Source of the DNA: Pegoplata infirma
Lineage: Eukaryota > Arthropoda > Insecta > Diptera > Anthomyiidae
Reading direction: 5' to 3'
Length of the DNA: 64,000 bases
Assembly: GCA_963921195.1 (NCBI GenBank)
Contig: OY992536.1
Span: forward strand, 318,821,038 to 318,885,037
Shown: positions 1-10,913 of the stretch, piece by piece
Numbering within the stretch: the stretch's first letter is position 1
Layout of the letters: each line of letters opens with the position of its first letter
Made by a program: the position numbers and the translations under genes
The notes under the pieces: generated by a model
Told to the model about the DNA's origin: nothing
Database searches by the model: none
Seen by the model: the letters and a program-made list of their open reading frames with translations, nothing else

Positions 1-455
1 TTTGGACGCACTATTATTGCCCTTAAGTTGACATCACTGTATGTGATTTTGAGTTTTTTTTGTTAAAATACTGTAACACTGGAGTGAGAGAGAGAGGGAG
101 ATCCGTTTCTAACTTATTGAAATAAAGTCTGTAACTTCATCAATAATGCATTCGTGAGACTTGATCAATTTAAAGCGATGCCCGTCTGTCCGTGGAAAGC
201 ACGAGCAGTCCAAACAAATAGAGCTAGACTCCTGAAGTTTGGAACAAATATGTTATGTGTTCAAAGGCTCATCAAGTTCGTAAATGCCCAAAATCCGTCC
301 AGGGGGAAAAGTCTCCTTGAAGATCTAAACCAACCTCTCAAAATCGATATTTTTTTAAAATGTTTTTATACCCTCCAACCACAGTATGGGACATACTTAC
401 TTTCCCATTCCGTTTGTAACGCATCGAAATATCGATCGGGGACCCTATAAAGTAC
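1..455. repeat. Mini-me-like element fragment, left part
   Basis: From about 155 the sequence resembles the dispersed GTCY-bearing elements seen elsewhere here: a CCCGTCTGTCCGTGG stretch near 180, then the conserved end part with ATACCCTCC, CATTCCGTTTGTAACGC and ATCGAAATATCG. It is cut at about 455 by a foldback element, and its other half seems to resume at about 1760. The first 150 bases are AT-rich with a GA run near 86 and show no gene. The family assignment is by similarity to copies in this same window. Confidence 0.5.
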
Positions 456-1758
456 ATATGGGGCATTCCATGTCAAATCGGACAGTTTGAAATTTTTTTT
501 TTTTAGATTTTCCCAATTTGTGTACAGTTTTTAGAAACCTTCAAAAACTCCCTCTTCGTAAATTTTCAGATTTTTTTGATGACCGGTTCAAAAGATATCG
601 AATTTTTAAAAATTGGTAGTTTGTTTATTTACTCAAACTTCTTTTACTCATAACTTCTTCAATAATGGTCCAAATTTCATTTTTTTTTTTTCTAAATTTT
701 TGTTTTTTTACGTACTTTCAAAAAAAAAATTCCAAAAAATTCTTAAAAGCGCTCTAGTATGCGATTTTTAAGTTTTAAAATTTAAATCTCATTTTTGAAA
801 ATGTTTGTACTCTTCGATTTTTTTGAAATTTTTTTTGTGTAAAACTTCTATCGATTCTACAAATTTTTTGCCCAGGACGATCGTGGGATAACGATTATTA
901 CTATTTTTAAAAATTTTTTGAAAAAAATTTATTGTAATTTTCCAATCTTAAAATCATTTCTACTGCTCCAATGGTGCGTCTTAGAGGGGTCATTTATAAG
1001 ACCGACCCCCATTAATTCTTACGTCTTAACATTTCTTTGGAACAAACTAATACCCTATCTCCAATTTCTAAGGGGGCTCCCACACAAAACGAAATTTTTT
1101 TTTTAAATTTGCTTCAACCGTTCTATCTGCCCTAATAGTGCCCTTAGAGCAACAAAATGTATGACCGACCCACAATATTTTTTTAGTTCAAACATTTTCT
1201 CTGAACACACCTACCCTCTATCTTTAACTGTTAAGGCGGTTCCCATACAATTTTTTTTATTTTTTGTAAATTTGATTTATTTAATCAGCTTCTACCGGTC
1301 GAATGGTGCGTCCGAGGGGAGTCATTAGTGAGACCGACCACCATTTATTTTTATCCTACAACATTTTTTTAAAACATACCTACGCCCTATCTCCACTCCC
1401 TAAGTAGGCTTATATATAGCGCTTTTAAGATTTTTTTTAAAGTACATAAAAAAACAAAAATTTTTTTAAAAAAAAATTTTAAATTGGACCATTATTGAAG
1501 AAGTTATGAGTAAAAGAAGTTTGAGTAAAGTAACAAACTACCAATTTTTAAAAATTCGATATCTTTTTGAACGGGTCATCAAAAAAATCTGAAAATTTAC
1601 TACGAAAGAGTTTTCGAAGGTTACTAAAAACTGTAAACAAATTAAAAAAAAATTTTCGAAGTGTCCGATTTGACATGGAATGCCCCATATATATTTTGGG
1701 AAAATCTAAAAAAAATATTTTTCAAAGTGTACGATTTGACATGGAATGCCCCATATAT
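456..1758. mobile_element. Foldback element FB-A, copy 1 (internally deleted)
   Basis: The ends are inverted copies: ATATGGGGCATTCCATGTCA on the left, its complement at about 1660-1690 and again at 1735-1758, so the right tip is duplicated. The arms (456 to about 830; about 1410 to 1758) match each other in inverted orientation, for instance the run around GAAGAAGTTATGAGTAAAAG. The middle (860-1400) carries only one copy of the central block (GACCGACCCCCATTAATT), which occurs twice, inverted, in the complete copy at 44442. This copy has therefore lost about half its centre. The open frames at 918 and 1567 are readings of this repeat, not genes. Confidence 0.75.
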
Positions 1759-3450
1759 ATTTTATTGATCCGTGATCGATTCTAAGACGTTCTATGAATG
1801 TCCGTCTAAAGATAACACGATACAGTCCAATGTAAAAGAGCTATCCTGAAATTCGGCACGAATATGTCTTATGGTAATATGCAGGTTAAACTCGGACAAG
1901 GGGGAAAAAAGTTTCCCCATTGAAGAACTAAAACAACATCTGAAAAACGGCATTTTTTTACAAGTTTTTTTAGATTTTCGTTAAGCAAACGAAACTTTCG
2001 TATGCAAAAAGTTATAAGTCCTGCACTTAGACCCAGGGGACTAAAAAATGTCGTTTGGTCGGCCCACCCCCTCTTGCGGGCGTTGATTTAAAAAAATCTT
2101 TTATATAATGATTTTGCACTTTCACTATTTTTTTTTACATTTGTTTGTTAAACGAATGAAACATTTTTATGTCAAAAGAATTTCTAGTCCTGCACTTCGA
2201 CCCAGGGAATTAAAAATACAACCCCCCCTCACTTTTGTGGATGTGTGTGCCACCATTATGGAGGGAAATGTAAAATGTTTATTTCTAATTTTTTTTAATT
2301 TTTTTAAAACTTTTTCCGGTATAAATAATAGTAAATAATCAAGCTCGAGGTCTTTATTTTATTTAAAAATATTTTTTATTTCATTCCTCCAGTACTGTCC
2401 AGGGACAGTACAAAAAAAACTCTTATAAGCTAGTTTTTTGTTTTGCTGCTACCGTCGTCATAATCTACTTCCAGTATTTATTTTTTAGTTTTCCTAAAAT
2501 TTTCTAATATTTTTTTATATTTGAAGGGCTAACTGCAAGAACTTGATAAGCAACATTTTATTTTTTCGTGTTTTTCGCATTCTGCTGATGTTCCATTGAC
2601 AGATTTTTGGCAGAAGTCTTGCTTAAAACCTTCGTACAAGTATATTGTTTAAGGGCGACCTTAAATAAAACACGGTTCGGATTTTGGTTTTTGTATTTTT
2701 TGTAATTTGGTTTTATTTTTAATTTAAATGTTTTTTGTTTAGTAAATGTTACAATTTGTTTATATGTAAAATACTGGGTCACTATTTGTTGTTGTTCACT
2801 GTATGTTTATTTATTTAAACTATTTTAATTTTGTTCTTTACTGTTCCATGTTAGTAACTAGAGTGTCTGTTATAATACATTTTATAGTACCGCTATATAC
2901 GTGGGTCGGCTCATAAGTTTATGGGTTTTTAGTACGTAGACAGTACAATAAGTTTAGGGTCATCTCTAAACATATATTGAGAATAAAAGTTTTACAAAAT
3001 ACTATTTCAAAAGTTTTAAGGCAATAACCCCCATAAAATGAAATGTTGCTTATCGAGTTTTTACAATAAGTCCTTCATTTTTATTTTTTCCATTTCTGAA
3101 ATTTTCCTAATTTTTTTTAAATTTTTTAGAAAATTTTAGTAAAAACGCATATTTTTTGCATATTTTGGTTGTAAATGCATATTTTGGGTATATTTTCTCA
3201 AATTTAATTTGAATGTGTTTTTTACACTTTTTTAATAACTAACACAAGATAGATCCAATCGGTCCAATCGGTTATTTGGACGTGTGACCCATTTTCCGGC
3301 AAACACTGATGTAGGTCGATCTTGACCGACTACAATTTTCTCACTTGTTTTAAAACTTTCAATATGAACACTTTATTTATTAAATAATTATTGCTCTAAA
3401 GTCTGATAACATTAATTTTTTCATTACAACTAATTTAATTTTATTTACAG
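1759..3450. other. AT-rich intergenic or intronic sequence with repeat remnants
   Basis: The mini-me-like flank continues to about 1960 with a degenerate CCGTCTAAAG stretch. A block with GTCCTGCACTTCGACCCAGGGA occurs twice in related form (about 2018 and 2190). TATTTTTTGCATATTTTGG at 3149-3190 resembles the TATGCA-rich interior of the hAT-like MITEs at 13223 and 59598. I see no gene. The last part must be the intron upstream of the exon at 3451. Confidence 0.4.
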
Positions 3451-3784
3451 AGAAAAGAAACGCGAACGAGATCGCGAAGAACTTTGGAAGAAATTACATG
3501 AATTAGAGCTCAATCGTACAAAGAGCATTCAGGGTGGCAACTCTATAATTTCAACAAACGCTAGTGGTGCCTCAACGTCGGGCATCAATTTAAATGCCAA
3601 CAATAGTCAACAACAGAACACAAATTCGCAACAATCGAATAGTAGCGCAACAGAAAATAAATTTGCGGCTGGTGCTGGCGGCGATAATAAATCCGTAAAT
3701 GCGTCAACAGCAGCTGCAGCAGCAGCGAATGTCGGTGCCGCTAATCCATTTGCCAAAATAAAACCGGAAAAAGTTGAGAATTAA
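3451..3784 (+). CDS. 3'-terminal coding exon of an unrecognised gene
   Basis: A good acceptor (TTTTATTTACAG ending at 3450) opens a frame that is open from base 3452 and ends in TAA at 3782-3784; base 3451 completes a codon begun in the previous exon. The 110 visible residues start with a charged, helix-forming segment (EKKRERDREELWKKLHELEL), then turn into Asn/Gln/Ser/Ala-rich low complexity, including an alanine run, and end in NPFAKIKPEKVEN. Codon use is balanced and more GC-rich than the flanks, and CAA/GCA-type repeats are typical of fly nuclear regulatory proteins. I do not recognise the family; a nuclear or RNA-binding role would be a guess from composition. Earlier exons are outside the window or not recognisable here. 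Confidence 0.75.
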
Positions 3785-4800
3785 TTTACAACATCCACAA
3801 CATCATCATCAACTACAACAAAAACAAAAAACACCACAATAACAACAACAAAACTTAAGGCAGACCGTAAAAAGATCAGGAAATTGAAATATTACTATCC
3901 GTATTAAAAACGAAAAATTCAAAATAAAAAAAAAATAAAAAACAGAAAATTTTTAAAACGTTTGCAAATAGAATATGAATGAAACAAACAAAAATTAAAT
4001 TTAAATAAAACAAAAAAATATAAAAACAACATCTAGAGCGTAGAGCGCCTGATATCGAGAAATAAATAAAAAACTAAAAAATCTATATAAAATTAAGAAA
4101 CGAGCTATAGACGAGAGAGTAGCAGCAGGTTAATGAAAAAGAATTAAAAAAAGAGAAGGATAAAAAAGAGGAAACGGAAGGAACCATATTAAAGAATGCA
4201 TTATAAAACAAAAAAAGTAACTCTAATATGATTTAACTTATGCCTATTTAATTATTAATTAAAAAATAAAATTAAAAACAAAAAAAAAAATCTACAAATA
4301 AACTCATTTACATTTAAAAAGGAAAATGAATAATTTTTAGAAAACAAAAAAATAAAAATTATATATATATTATATTACAAAAATGAAGAAGAAGAAAACA
4401 AAATAAGCAGAATTAAATTGTAGAAAAAGCTAAAAAACATATAAAAATAAAAAAAAAAAAACAGAGTCTGGAGTCTAACAGCAGACCTAAATAGAAAATG
4501 TTATAGGCTTTTGCTACATAATAAATATTTTATAAAACAAAAAATCATATTAATTTCAAATAATTTAAACAAAAAACAAAATTTAAAAAATAAATTCTAA
4601 AATTGTTGTATAAGTGCAGTATATATATAATAAAAAATTCAAAAAACACAAAAATCAATAAAAAAAAAAATTCAATTCAAAATGAATGATTTAGTAGACA
4701 TGGTCTAGACTTTAGTAACAAAATAAAACAACAACAAAACTATTATATAATAGCACTTAAAAAAAAAATAAACATTAACAAAAAAAAAAAAAAAACACCC
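3785..4800 (+). other. Probable long AT-rich 3' UTR of the exon at 3451
   Basis: Downstream of the stop codon the plus strand is strongly A-rich for about 1 kb, with CAACAACAA-type stretches, many AATAAA hexamers (for example near 4002, 4061, 4265 and 4299) and no open frame of substance. This fits a long fly 3' UTR with several possible polyadenylation sites. Which site is used cannot be told from sequence. Confidence 0.45.
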
Positions 4801-5084
4801 CCTCAATTTATGAATTATGTAAAGGAAAAGTATTTCAAAAAAATAAAATCGTCGTTGTCACTCAAAATCGAAAAAATTTATGCTATGCAACAATTTTTGG
4901 GTCATCGCCGTCAGTTTCAAAGGTTACAAGGTAAAATGTAACGAGACTATCAGACAAATAGATCCCCCCAAAGAGTTTTGCAAAGTTAATTAGGATTTTT
5001 ATTTTATGGTCATCTGAAGTTAACATGTATTTAAACAAATTACAAACGACCAGAGAGGAAATTTTCCAAAATTCAAATTTCTTT

Positions 5085-6175
5085 ACCGGTTTCAAACATT
5101 CAAATTATAGTGTTATCATTATGTAGGATTTAAAATGGCAGTTTGTTTTATTGTTAGGTAATTGTTTTTCATCCACAAATATGTTTATACCCTCCACTTA
5201 GTGATAGAGGGTATATAAGTTTGTCATTCCGTTTGTAACTCATCGAAATATCGGTCTGGGATCCCATAAAGTATATATATGCATGATTCCCGATCGATTT
5301 TAAGACATTCTAGCGATCTGTCTGTCCGTCTGTCAGTCTGTGGAAAATGCTATTACGGACAAAATATTGAACAGAGATGACTGAAACTTAACATATTTAT
5401 TGGAAGTTCTCCCGAGAAGTTTGGTATTGCATTTGAGCGATTCGGTTCAGCGGTTCAAAAGTTATGAACGAAAATGTAAGCACACCAAAAAAACTTCAGT
5501 ACATTCAACATAACCTAAAAATACAAAATGATTTAATTCGGCTTCTGGTTGACATATGTGAACATAATTGAACACCAAATGGTATTTAAACAAGTGCGAA
5601 CATATTTTTTGACAAAAAAAAAAGAAAAAATCGCAGATTTTTTTTTACCAAAATTTTTTTCCAAATTTTTTTTTTTTCAAAAGTAATTTCCTTTAAATAA
5701 AGTTTTTTCCAATAATCTTTTTGAAATTGTGGAGGGTATCACTACATTCGGGAAGGCCGAATTTAACTTTTTTACTTGTTATCATATGCATACCATTAAC
5801 AACACAGGCTAATCGTCATCTTAGACGTCACAGCCACCACATTGATTTTTTTGTTAACATCTATAACCCAGTCTAGGATTTAACCACGGATGTTTTTGTC
5901 TTATTCAAAGCATTAAATTAAATTTTTTAAAATTATAGACATTTCTGGTATTCCCATACCGGTTTCAAACACTCCAGTTACAGTGTTATCATCAGTAGAA
6001 TTTAAAATGTCGGTTTGTTTCGTTAAAAGGTAATTGTTTTTCATGTATGTAAATTTTTATTAACATCTATACCCCAGTCTAGAATTGAACCACGGATATT
6101 TTTGTCATATTCATACCAATAACAACACAGGCTGGTCGTCACCTTAGACGTCACAGTCAATACATTGATAGAATA
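5085..6175. repeat. Two tandem copies of a dispersed repeat, the first split by a mini-me-like element
   Basis: The segment with CCGGTTTCAAACATTCAAAT, GTGTTATCAT and GGTAATTGTTTTTCAT (5085-5183) continues after the insertion as ATAACAACACAGGC-like sequence and TTAGACGTCACAG (5781-5850). A second, uninterrupted copy runs from about 5950 to 6170 with the same blocks in the same order. A third, partial copy is at 61283-61385. The uninterrupted copy shows where the insertion at 5184-5780 sits. Confidence 0.6.
5184..5780 (-). mobile_element. Mini-me-like (DINE-type) element, subfamily A
   Basis: On the plus strand it runs from TTTATACCCTCCACTTAGTG to AACTTTTTTACTTGTT, the inverse of the copies at 19907, 34823 and 37493. 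It holds the family marks: CATTCCGTTTGTAAC, ATCGAAATATCGGTCTGGGA, a TATATATG stretch, and a GTCTGTCCGTCTGTCAGTCTG run. Elements with TA and GTCY runs are known in flies as mini-me/DINE types. That name is my inference; the repetition within the window is direct. It has no coding capacity. Confidence 0.6.
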
Positions 6176-6631
6176 TGCTTAGACAAATACTCCTTTTTTG
6201 TGTTCCATTTTCAACAAATTCAAATTCTACATTACCCTGCAGGAAATGGTCAATTCGAAATCACCTTGACTGGAGAAAACGGGAAATTTCATAAAATTCT
6301 TATCACGTGACTCAAAAATCTATCTCAAAAATATTAAAATATCAATTAAAATTCTATATTTCAAATCGAAACAGATCGTTTGTAATTAGAAAAATATCAA
6401 TAGAAATTGATTTCAGATCATTTTAAATTCAAAATGATCTACCGAAATTCGTTAAAGATCAATTAAATAAAAACAGGATAATTTAAAATTTAATAAATAT
6501 CAATTTATATCGTTAAAGATCCTTCGAAAATAACAAAATTGTTAAAAAAATTCTGTCAATAACTTTTAAATCGCTTAAATCTCTGTGACTCTAGACAAAA
6601 ACTATTTTACTAGTAAAAATCGAATCACATA
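6176..6631. other. AT-rich sequence, no gene seen
   Basis: The stretch has several short inverted AAATATCAAT / GATCAATTAAA-type motifs around 6340-6520 that could be the remains of a small foldback element, but I could not define ends. Confidence 0.3.
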
Positions 6632-7130
6632 AGGTGTGTTCCAGAACTTTCCGGGTAAAGTTCGGTAAAATGAGAGAAAATCAAAAAACCTCTCACGATA
6701 CCACAAAAATGCACAAAAGTACGGGAACGCTAAAAACCACATTTCAAGCCCAAAATAATAGAAAATGTAAACAAACCAATAACGCTAAAATATTTTCGTA
6801 AGAAAAATTACTTTAAACAAGAAAACAAATTGTAAAAGCTTATTTTAATAACAAATTATCCTTTTTTGTATTGAAATAACACATTTCCTTGGTTAAGTTC
6901 TTTATTTTATTTAAATTTCCAATTTAGCTTCACAAAAAAATCAGCTGTTTTTTTAACATCTGACTGTTACCAATTTACCCGAAAAAAAAGTGCGGGTAAG
7001 TTCGGTAAAATGAGAAAGTAATTTATTCTCTCAAAAACTCTCTCATTTACCCAATTTTTGCGTACGGGAACGCTTTTCGGGCTGGTTTGGGTACCCGCGG
7101 GCACCCGCGGTAACGTTCTGGAACACACCT
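6632..7130. mobile_element. TIR element, AGGTGTGTTCC family, copy A
   Basis: It begins AGGTGTGTTCCAGAACTTTC and ends with the inverted GTTCTGGAACACACCT. The flanks are ATA at 6629-6631 and ATA at 7131-7133, a 3-bp duplication. The inner part repeats GGTAAAATGAGAGAAAAT and its inverse, so the arms are long. Its length (499 bp) agrees with the copy at 56576 once that copy's insertion (about 855 bp) is removed (about 497 bp). It is non-coding; the open frame at 7058 is incidental. The superfamily is not certain: a 3-bp duplication is usual for PIF/Harbinger. Confidence 0.8.
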
Positions 7131-8800
7131 ATATTCGCTGCTATTTTGGACCCGCCATTTTGAATTTTGCATTCATTTTGCAGAACATTTTTTTGTCAGC
7201 TACGTTAAGTGAAAACAATGCTTTGCTGGAAATGCCTTCTTGTTGCAAAATGTGTAAAGTAATTTGAAATAATTAGAAAAAAATATTAGTACATACAACT
7301 TTTCGAACAAAAATGTACTTCTGAGCTAAATGCTGTGTATGAATGTCTATAGTATATTTTTAAGGGGATTCTTCTTTTAAGACAGATAAACCCTTTAATT
7401 CTTATTTTAAGGATTCACTTTAGAAGTTTAAAAAATGCATAAACTATGCATGAGTCTTGGGGGTCGTGGGTTCGATTCCCACCGATTCGCTACAAACGAG
7501 ACAAAGGTCATTGTTAACATTTATCGGTTGTGATTTGATTTGTAATTATATAGCAATTCTTAATAAAAAAAATATCGTTGTTCTTCAGTATACGGTGCGT
7601 ATTATTAATTATTAGGACGTCCCGTCAAATTTAAACTTTCGAAATTCGTGTCGTTATACCTGCCAAATGAAATGAAATGAATATGGAAAAATTTGTGAAA
7701 AAATTTTGCAAGGTCATCTTCAGTGTGCAACCAGCAGTCAAAGTTGGAAAAAATTGCGTATTTCGACCAAAATTCATATCCGATTTTTTTAAGCAAATCC
7801 GGCTCAAAAATTTTGAAACTTTGCGTACTTTATTGAAAAAATATTTAAAAAATTCCGAAACTGCGATTTTGGTGCACAAATGCTGATTTTTAAACAAATT
7901 TTTTTTTCCAAATTGGTCTTGAAAGTTGGAAAATCGCTAAAAATGTTAATATTTCGAAACAAAAGTTTACCTAAAATATATTCGAACTCGGGTTACCCGT
8001 CGGGTGCCCCTGATTGTTGGGTTTTTGTAACTTGCTAAGTGCTGTCATTTCCACTGTTTAACCATTTTACTTACGCTGGCCGAACTTTCCGAATTTCAAG
8101 GATGTCCGAACGAGTTAAGGTTAATAAAGGCCGACGTCAGAGCCAAGTATTCGTTAAAATTTACAATATTCCGCTAAGCCGAACACACTTGTTATGCTTT
8201 TTTCAATTACTTGGATTTATTAAGAAGTGCACATGTGTTTTACAAATGATAAAAAATTAAAAAAAAAAGTTTCAAACAAATCACAAAAGATGGCTCTATT
8301 GCTCGCTGTATGGTGTAATGAGCACAGACACGACAGAGTTTTATAACAAAAAAACTTTTTTAGCTAGTTTTAACCAAACATGGCAACACTTTCTACTTAT
8401 TAGGAGTGAGACAATAAAAACTGATCTGACATCTATTTTTCTTATGGCGCATCATATTAGTTTTCTCTTTCTAACCGGAAAAGTAGAAAAAATTAAAAAA
8501 ATAACCATATGGTTCGAAAATATGTTTTGACACCTGTCATAACTGTCGAGTCTGTATAAAAACAGGAATAGTCATAGATGTATAAAACCTTACTGTGATT
8601 AAGATTAAAAGGTCCACATGTTTTAGAGTAATTTCTAGTTCAAGTGGTTGAACAACACACTTAGAATATAATTTCAGTTGTTTTTGTATGAAAAATCTCA
8701 AACAACTATTTTTTGTAGTCGTTTTAAAAAATAAATGCAAAAAATTACTACATTGTAGTAACAGTTGTTTTATGTAGTTGTTTTTAGTCTATAAAAAACT
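7131..8800. other. Repeat-derived sequence with a tRNA-like T arm
   Basis: No gene is visible. At 7467-7483 there is a perfect tRNA-type T arm (GTGGG, TTCGATT, CCCAC) with a polymerase III B-box, but the rest of a tRNA cloverleaf is missing. 7620-7760 resembles the diverged repeat near 33130-33240 (ATACCTGCC, then GTCAACCAGCGGTCAAAGT-like sequence). The overlapping open frames on both strands at 7600-7900 are chance readings of it. Confidence 0.35.
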
Positions 8801-9221
8801 TGTTTTTTTCTTGAAATTTGTAGAAAAACTTATGTGTTAAACGAGTTGGAAGTGTCAGATGCAGCAGGAACTATTTCCAAATAATTTTAACCGTTTTTGA
8901 CGTTTAGAAGAAAACTCAGACAATTTGAGTTACAGTAAAAACAACTGTGATTTTTAATTTTTATTAAATTTTTCTTGAAAATTTTAGAAAAACGGATGTG
9001 TTGAACGAGTTGGAAGTGTCAGATGCAGCAGGAACTATTTCCGTTTTTGACGTTTAGAAGAAAATTCAGACAATTTGAGTTACAGTAAAAACAACTGTAA
9101 TTTGAAGTAGTTTTTACCGTTTTTTGTAGTTGTTAATCAATAGTTAAAAACAACAGCAATTTTTGGTTGATTTTACTGTAACATGTAGCGAATGCCTAAA
9201 CAACAACAAATGTAGTAGTTT
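8800..9221. repeat. CACTCA-type MITE interior with a direct duplication
   Basis: Two direct copies of a segment of about 130 bp (8806-8950 and 8970-9100) share GAGTTGGAAGTGTCAGATGC and CAGACAATTTGAGTTACAG; the second lacks a 16-bp piece. Around them are TTGTAGTTGTTTTT and GTAAAAACAACTGT-type motifs, typical of the CACTCARAA family. The element's right end, ATAATTTTTTGAGTG, lies at 9839 after a LINE insertion. I could not fix its left end, which lies left of 8800. Confidence 0.55.
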
Positions 9222-9233
9222 TAACTGTAGAAT

Positions 9234-9804
9234 TAGGGAGTATGAACAAGGTGAAACTAATATGGGTACCAGGTCACATAGGTATTCAAGGAAACGAGAG
9301 AGCGGACGAGCTCGCGAAACAAGGTGCTGATGGTATTGGTATTTCTGTGCATATTGATCCACCAATCCAGCACTTTAGATCGCTACGCGACATTCAAAAC
9401 ACACAAATCTAAGAAAAACTGAATACTTACTTTCACTCACTAGATGGAACTGCCGTGTACTTACTGGAGTGATCACCGGGCACTGCCTAATAGGTTATCA
9501 TAGAAAGAAGATGGGACTTATTTCTGATGTAAGCTGTAGAAGGTGCGATGAACCTAACACTGAAGAAACGGTCGAACATATTCTTTGCCAATGTCCTGCT
9601 TTGGCCAGAACCCGACTGCACATTTTAGGCAGACATGACTTCGAGAACTTGGAAACGGTTTCGAATGTCGACCTAAGGCAAATAGTACAATTCGCGATGA
9701 GGACAAATGCGTTCTATCAGCGTCGCTGAGGAATTATTGTGGTTTCGCTATGGACCATCCGGTCTATGTGAGGAGTCTTTGACTCCGCCACCTCTAACCT
9801 AACC
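9234..9804 (+). mobile_element. LOA-like LINE, 5'-truncated 3' fragment
   Basis: A 12-bp target duplication (TAACTGTAGAAT) flanks it at 9222-9233 and 9805-9816. It encodes the end of an RNase H domain (frame from 9242, with WVPGHIGIQGNERADELAKQ, stop at 9410-9412) and then, in another frame, the C-terminal zinc-knuckle region at 9469-9729. The 3' end is ...CCTCTAACCTAACC. RNase H followed by a CCHC segment is known for LOA/I-type fly LINEs. The insertion is inside a CACTCA-type MITE. Confidence 0.85.
9242..9729 (+). pseudogene. LINE polyprotein fragment: RNase H end and zinc-knuckle region, frameshifted
   Basis: The first frame (9242-9412) shows the terminal RNase H signature WVPGHxGxxGNExADELAKxG, the last part of the retroelement RNase H fold. 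The second frame, readable from about 9434 to the TGA after 9729, continues with RVLTGVITGHCLIGYH and the cluster CRRCDEPNTEETVEHILCQC (Cys-x2-Cys-x10-His-x4-Cys). Both belong to one LINE protein but lie in different frames, so at least one indel has broken it. It cannot make an active enzyme: the reverse transcriptase is absent. Confidence 0.8.
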
Positions 9805-9844
9805 TAACTGTAGAATCTACCGTCATAATTTTTTGAGTGCACAT

Positions 9845-10913
9845 CTTTTTATACCCTACACCACTATGTGGTACGGGGTATAACGAGTTTGTGCTGATAT
9901 TTGTAACTATCCGAAATATTGGTCCTAGACCCACCTTCAAGCATACCGATCGACTCAAAATCACCTTCTGAGACGATTTAGCGATGTCCGTCCGTCTGTC
10001 TGTCCATCTAAACGTTGTGAGCGCAATAAAATAGATTTGTATAAAATTAAAAACTTAAGTTTCCTTTGTTCCAAGGACGAAGCCTTTTATAATTGGAAAA
10101 AATCTGTCCATGTTTAGACATAGCTTCCATACAAGCGTTCCTATATAATTAGGCTCAAATGATTCTAGTAACCATATAACAATGGGTATCCTTTTGAAAT
10201 TTGTCAAAAAAAAAACTTATTGTGAATCCATTAATCGTCGTTAAAAATGTTAATGGAATTGGACAAGTTCTTCTTGTAGTCCCCATACATACCACCCTCC
10301 CGATATTTACATATATCTCTTAAAATGTTAAGTGTCTCCGATGAAAAAGTGCTGTTTTACAAATATTCATTAATTTTGTCCGAATATCACTTCTCCTACC
10401 TTTTTTAGGTAACTCCTCGAAATATCGGTCTGGGACCCCATAAAGTATATGTATATATTCACGATCCCCGATCGATTTTAAGACATTCTAGCGATGTACG
10501 TCTGTCGGTGGACATGGTGATCACGGCCAAAATTTTACACGGTGATGACTGAAACTTAACATATTTATTGGAAGTTCTCATGAGAAGAACGAAAATGTAA
10601 AGACACCTCCAAAATTTTAGTACATTCAACATAACCTAAAAATACAAAATGCTTTAATTCGGCTGCTGGTTGACATATGTGAACATAATTGAACACCAAA
10701 TGGTATTTAAACAAGTACGAACATGTTTTTTGTCAAAAAAGAAAAAATCGCGAATGTTTTTTACCAAAATTTTTTTTCGCGGAAATTTTTTTTTTCAAAA
10801 ATTTTTTTTTTTTTCCAAAGTAATTTTCTTTTAAATTTTTTGCCATAATCTTTTTGAAATTCTGGAGGGTATCACTACATTCGCAAGGCCGAATTTAACT
10901 TTTTTACTTGTTC
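9845..10913. mobile_element. Two truncated mini-me-like elements side by side
   Basis: From 9845 a subfamily B end (ATACCCTACACCACTATGTG, GTTTGTGCTGATATTTGTAA, then CCGTCCGTCTGTCTGTCC) runs to about 10345 and is truncated. From about 10408 a subfamily A copy missing its tip begins (CTCCTCGAAATATCGGTCTG) and reaches its end AACTTTTTTACTTGTT at 10913. No coding capacity. Confidence 0.55.

Noticed and set aside
7605..7897. Three overlapping open frames on both strands
   Set aside because: AT-rich diverged repeat also seen near 33130. There is no codon bias and no domain.
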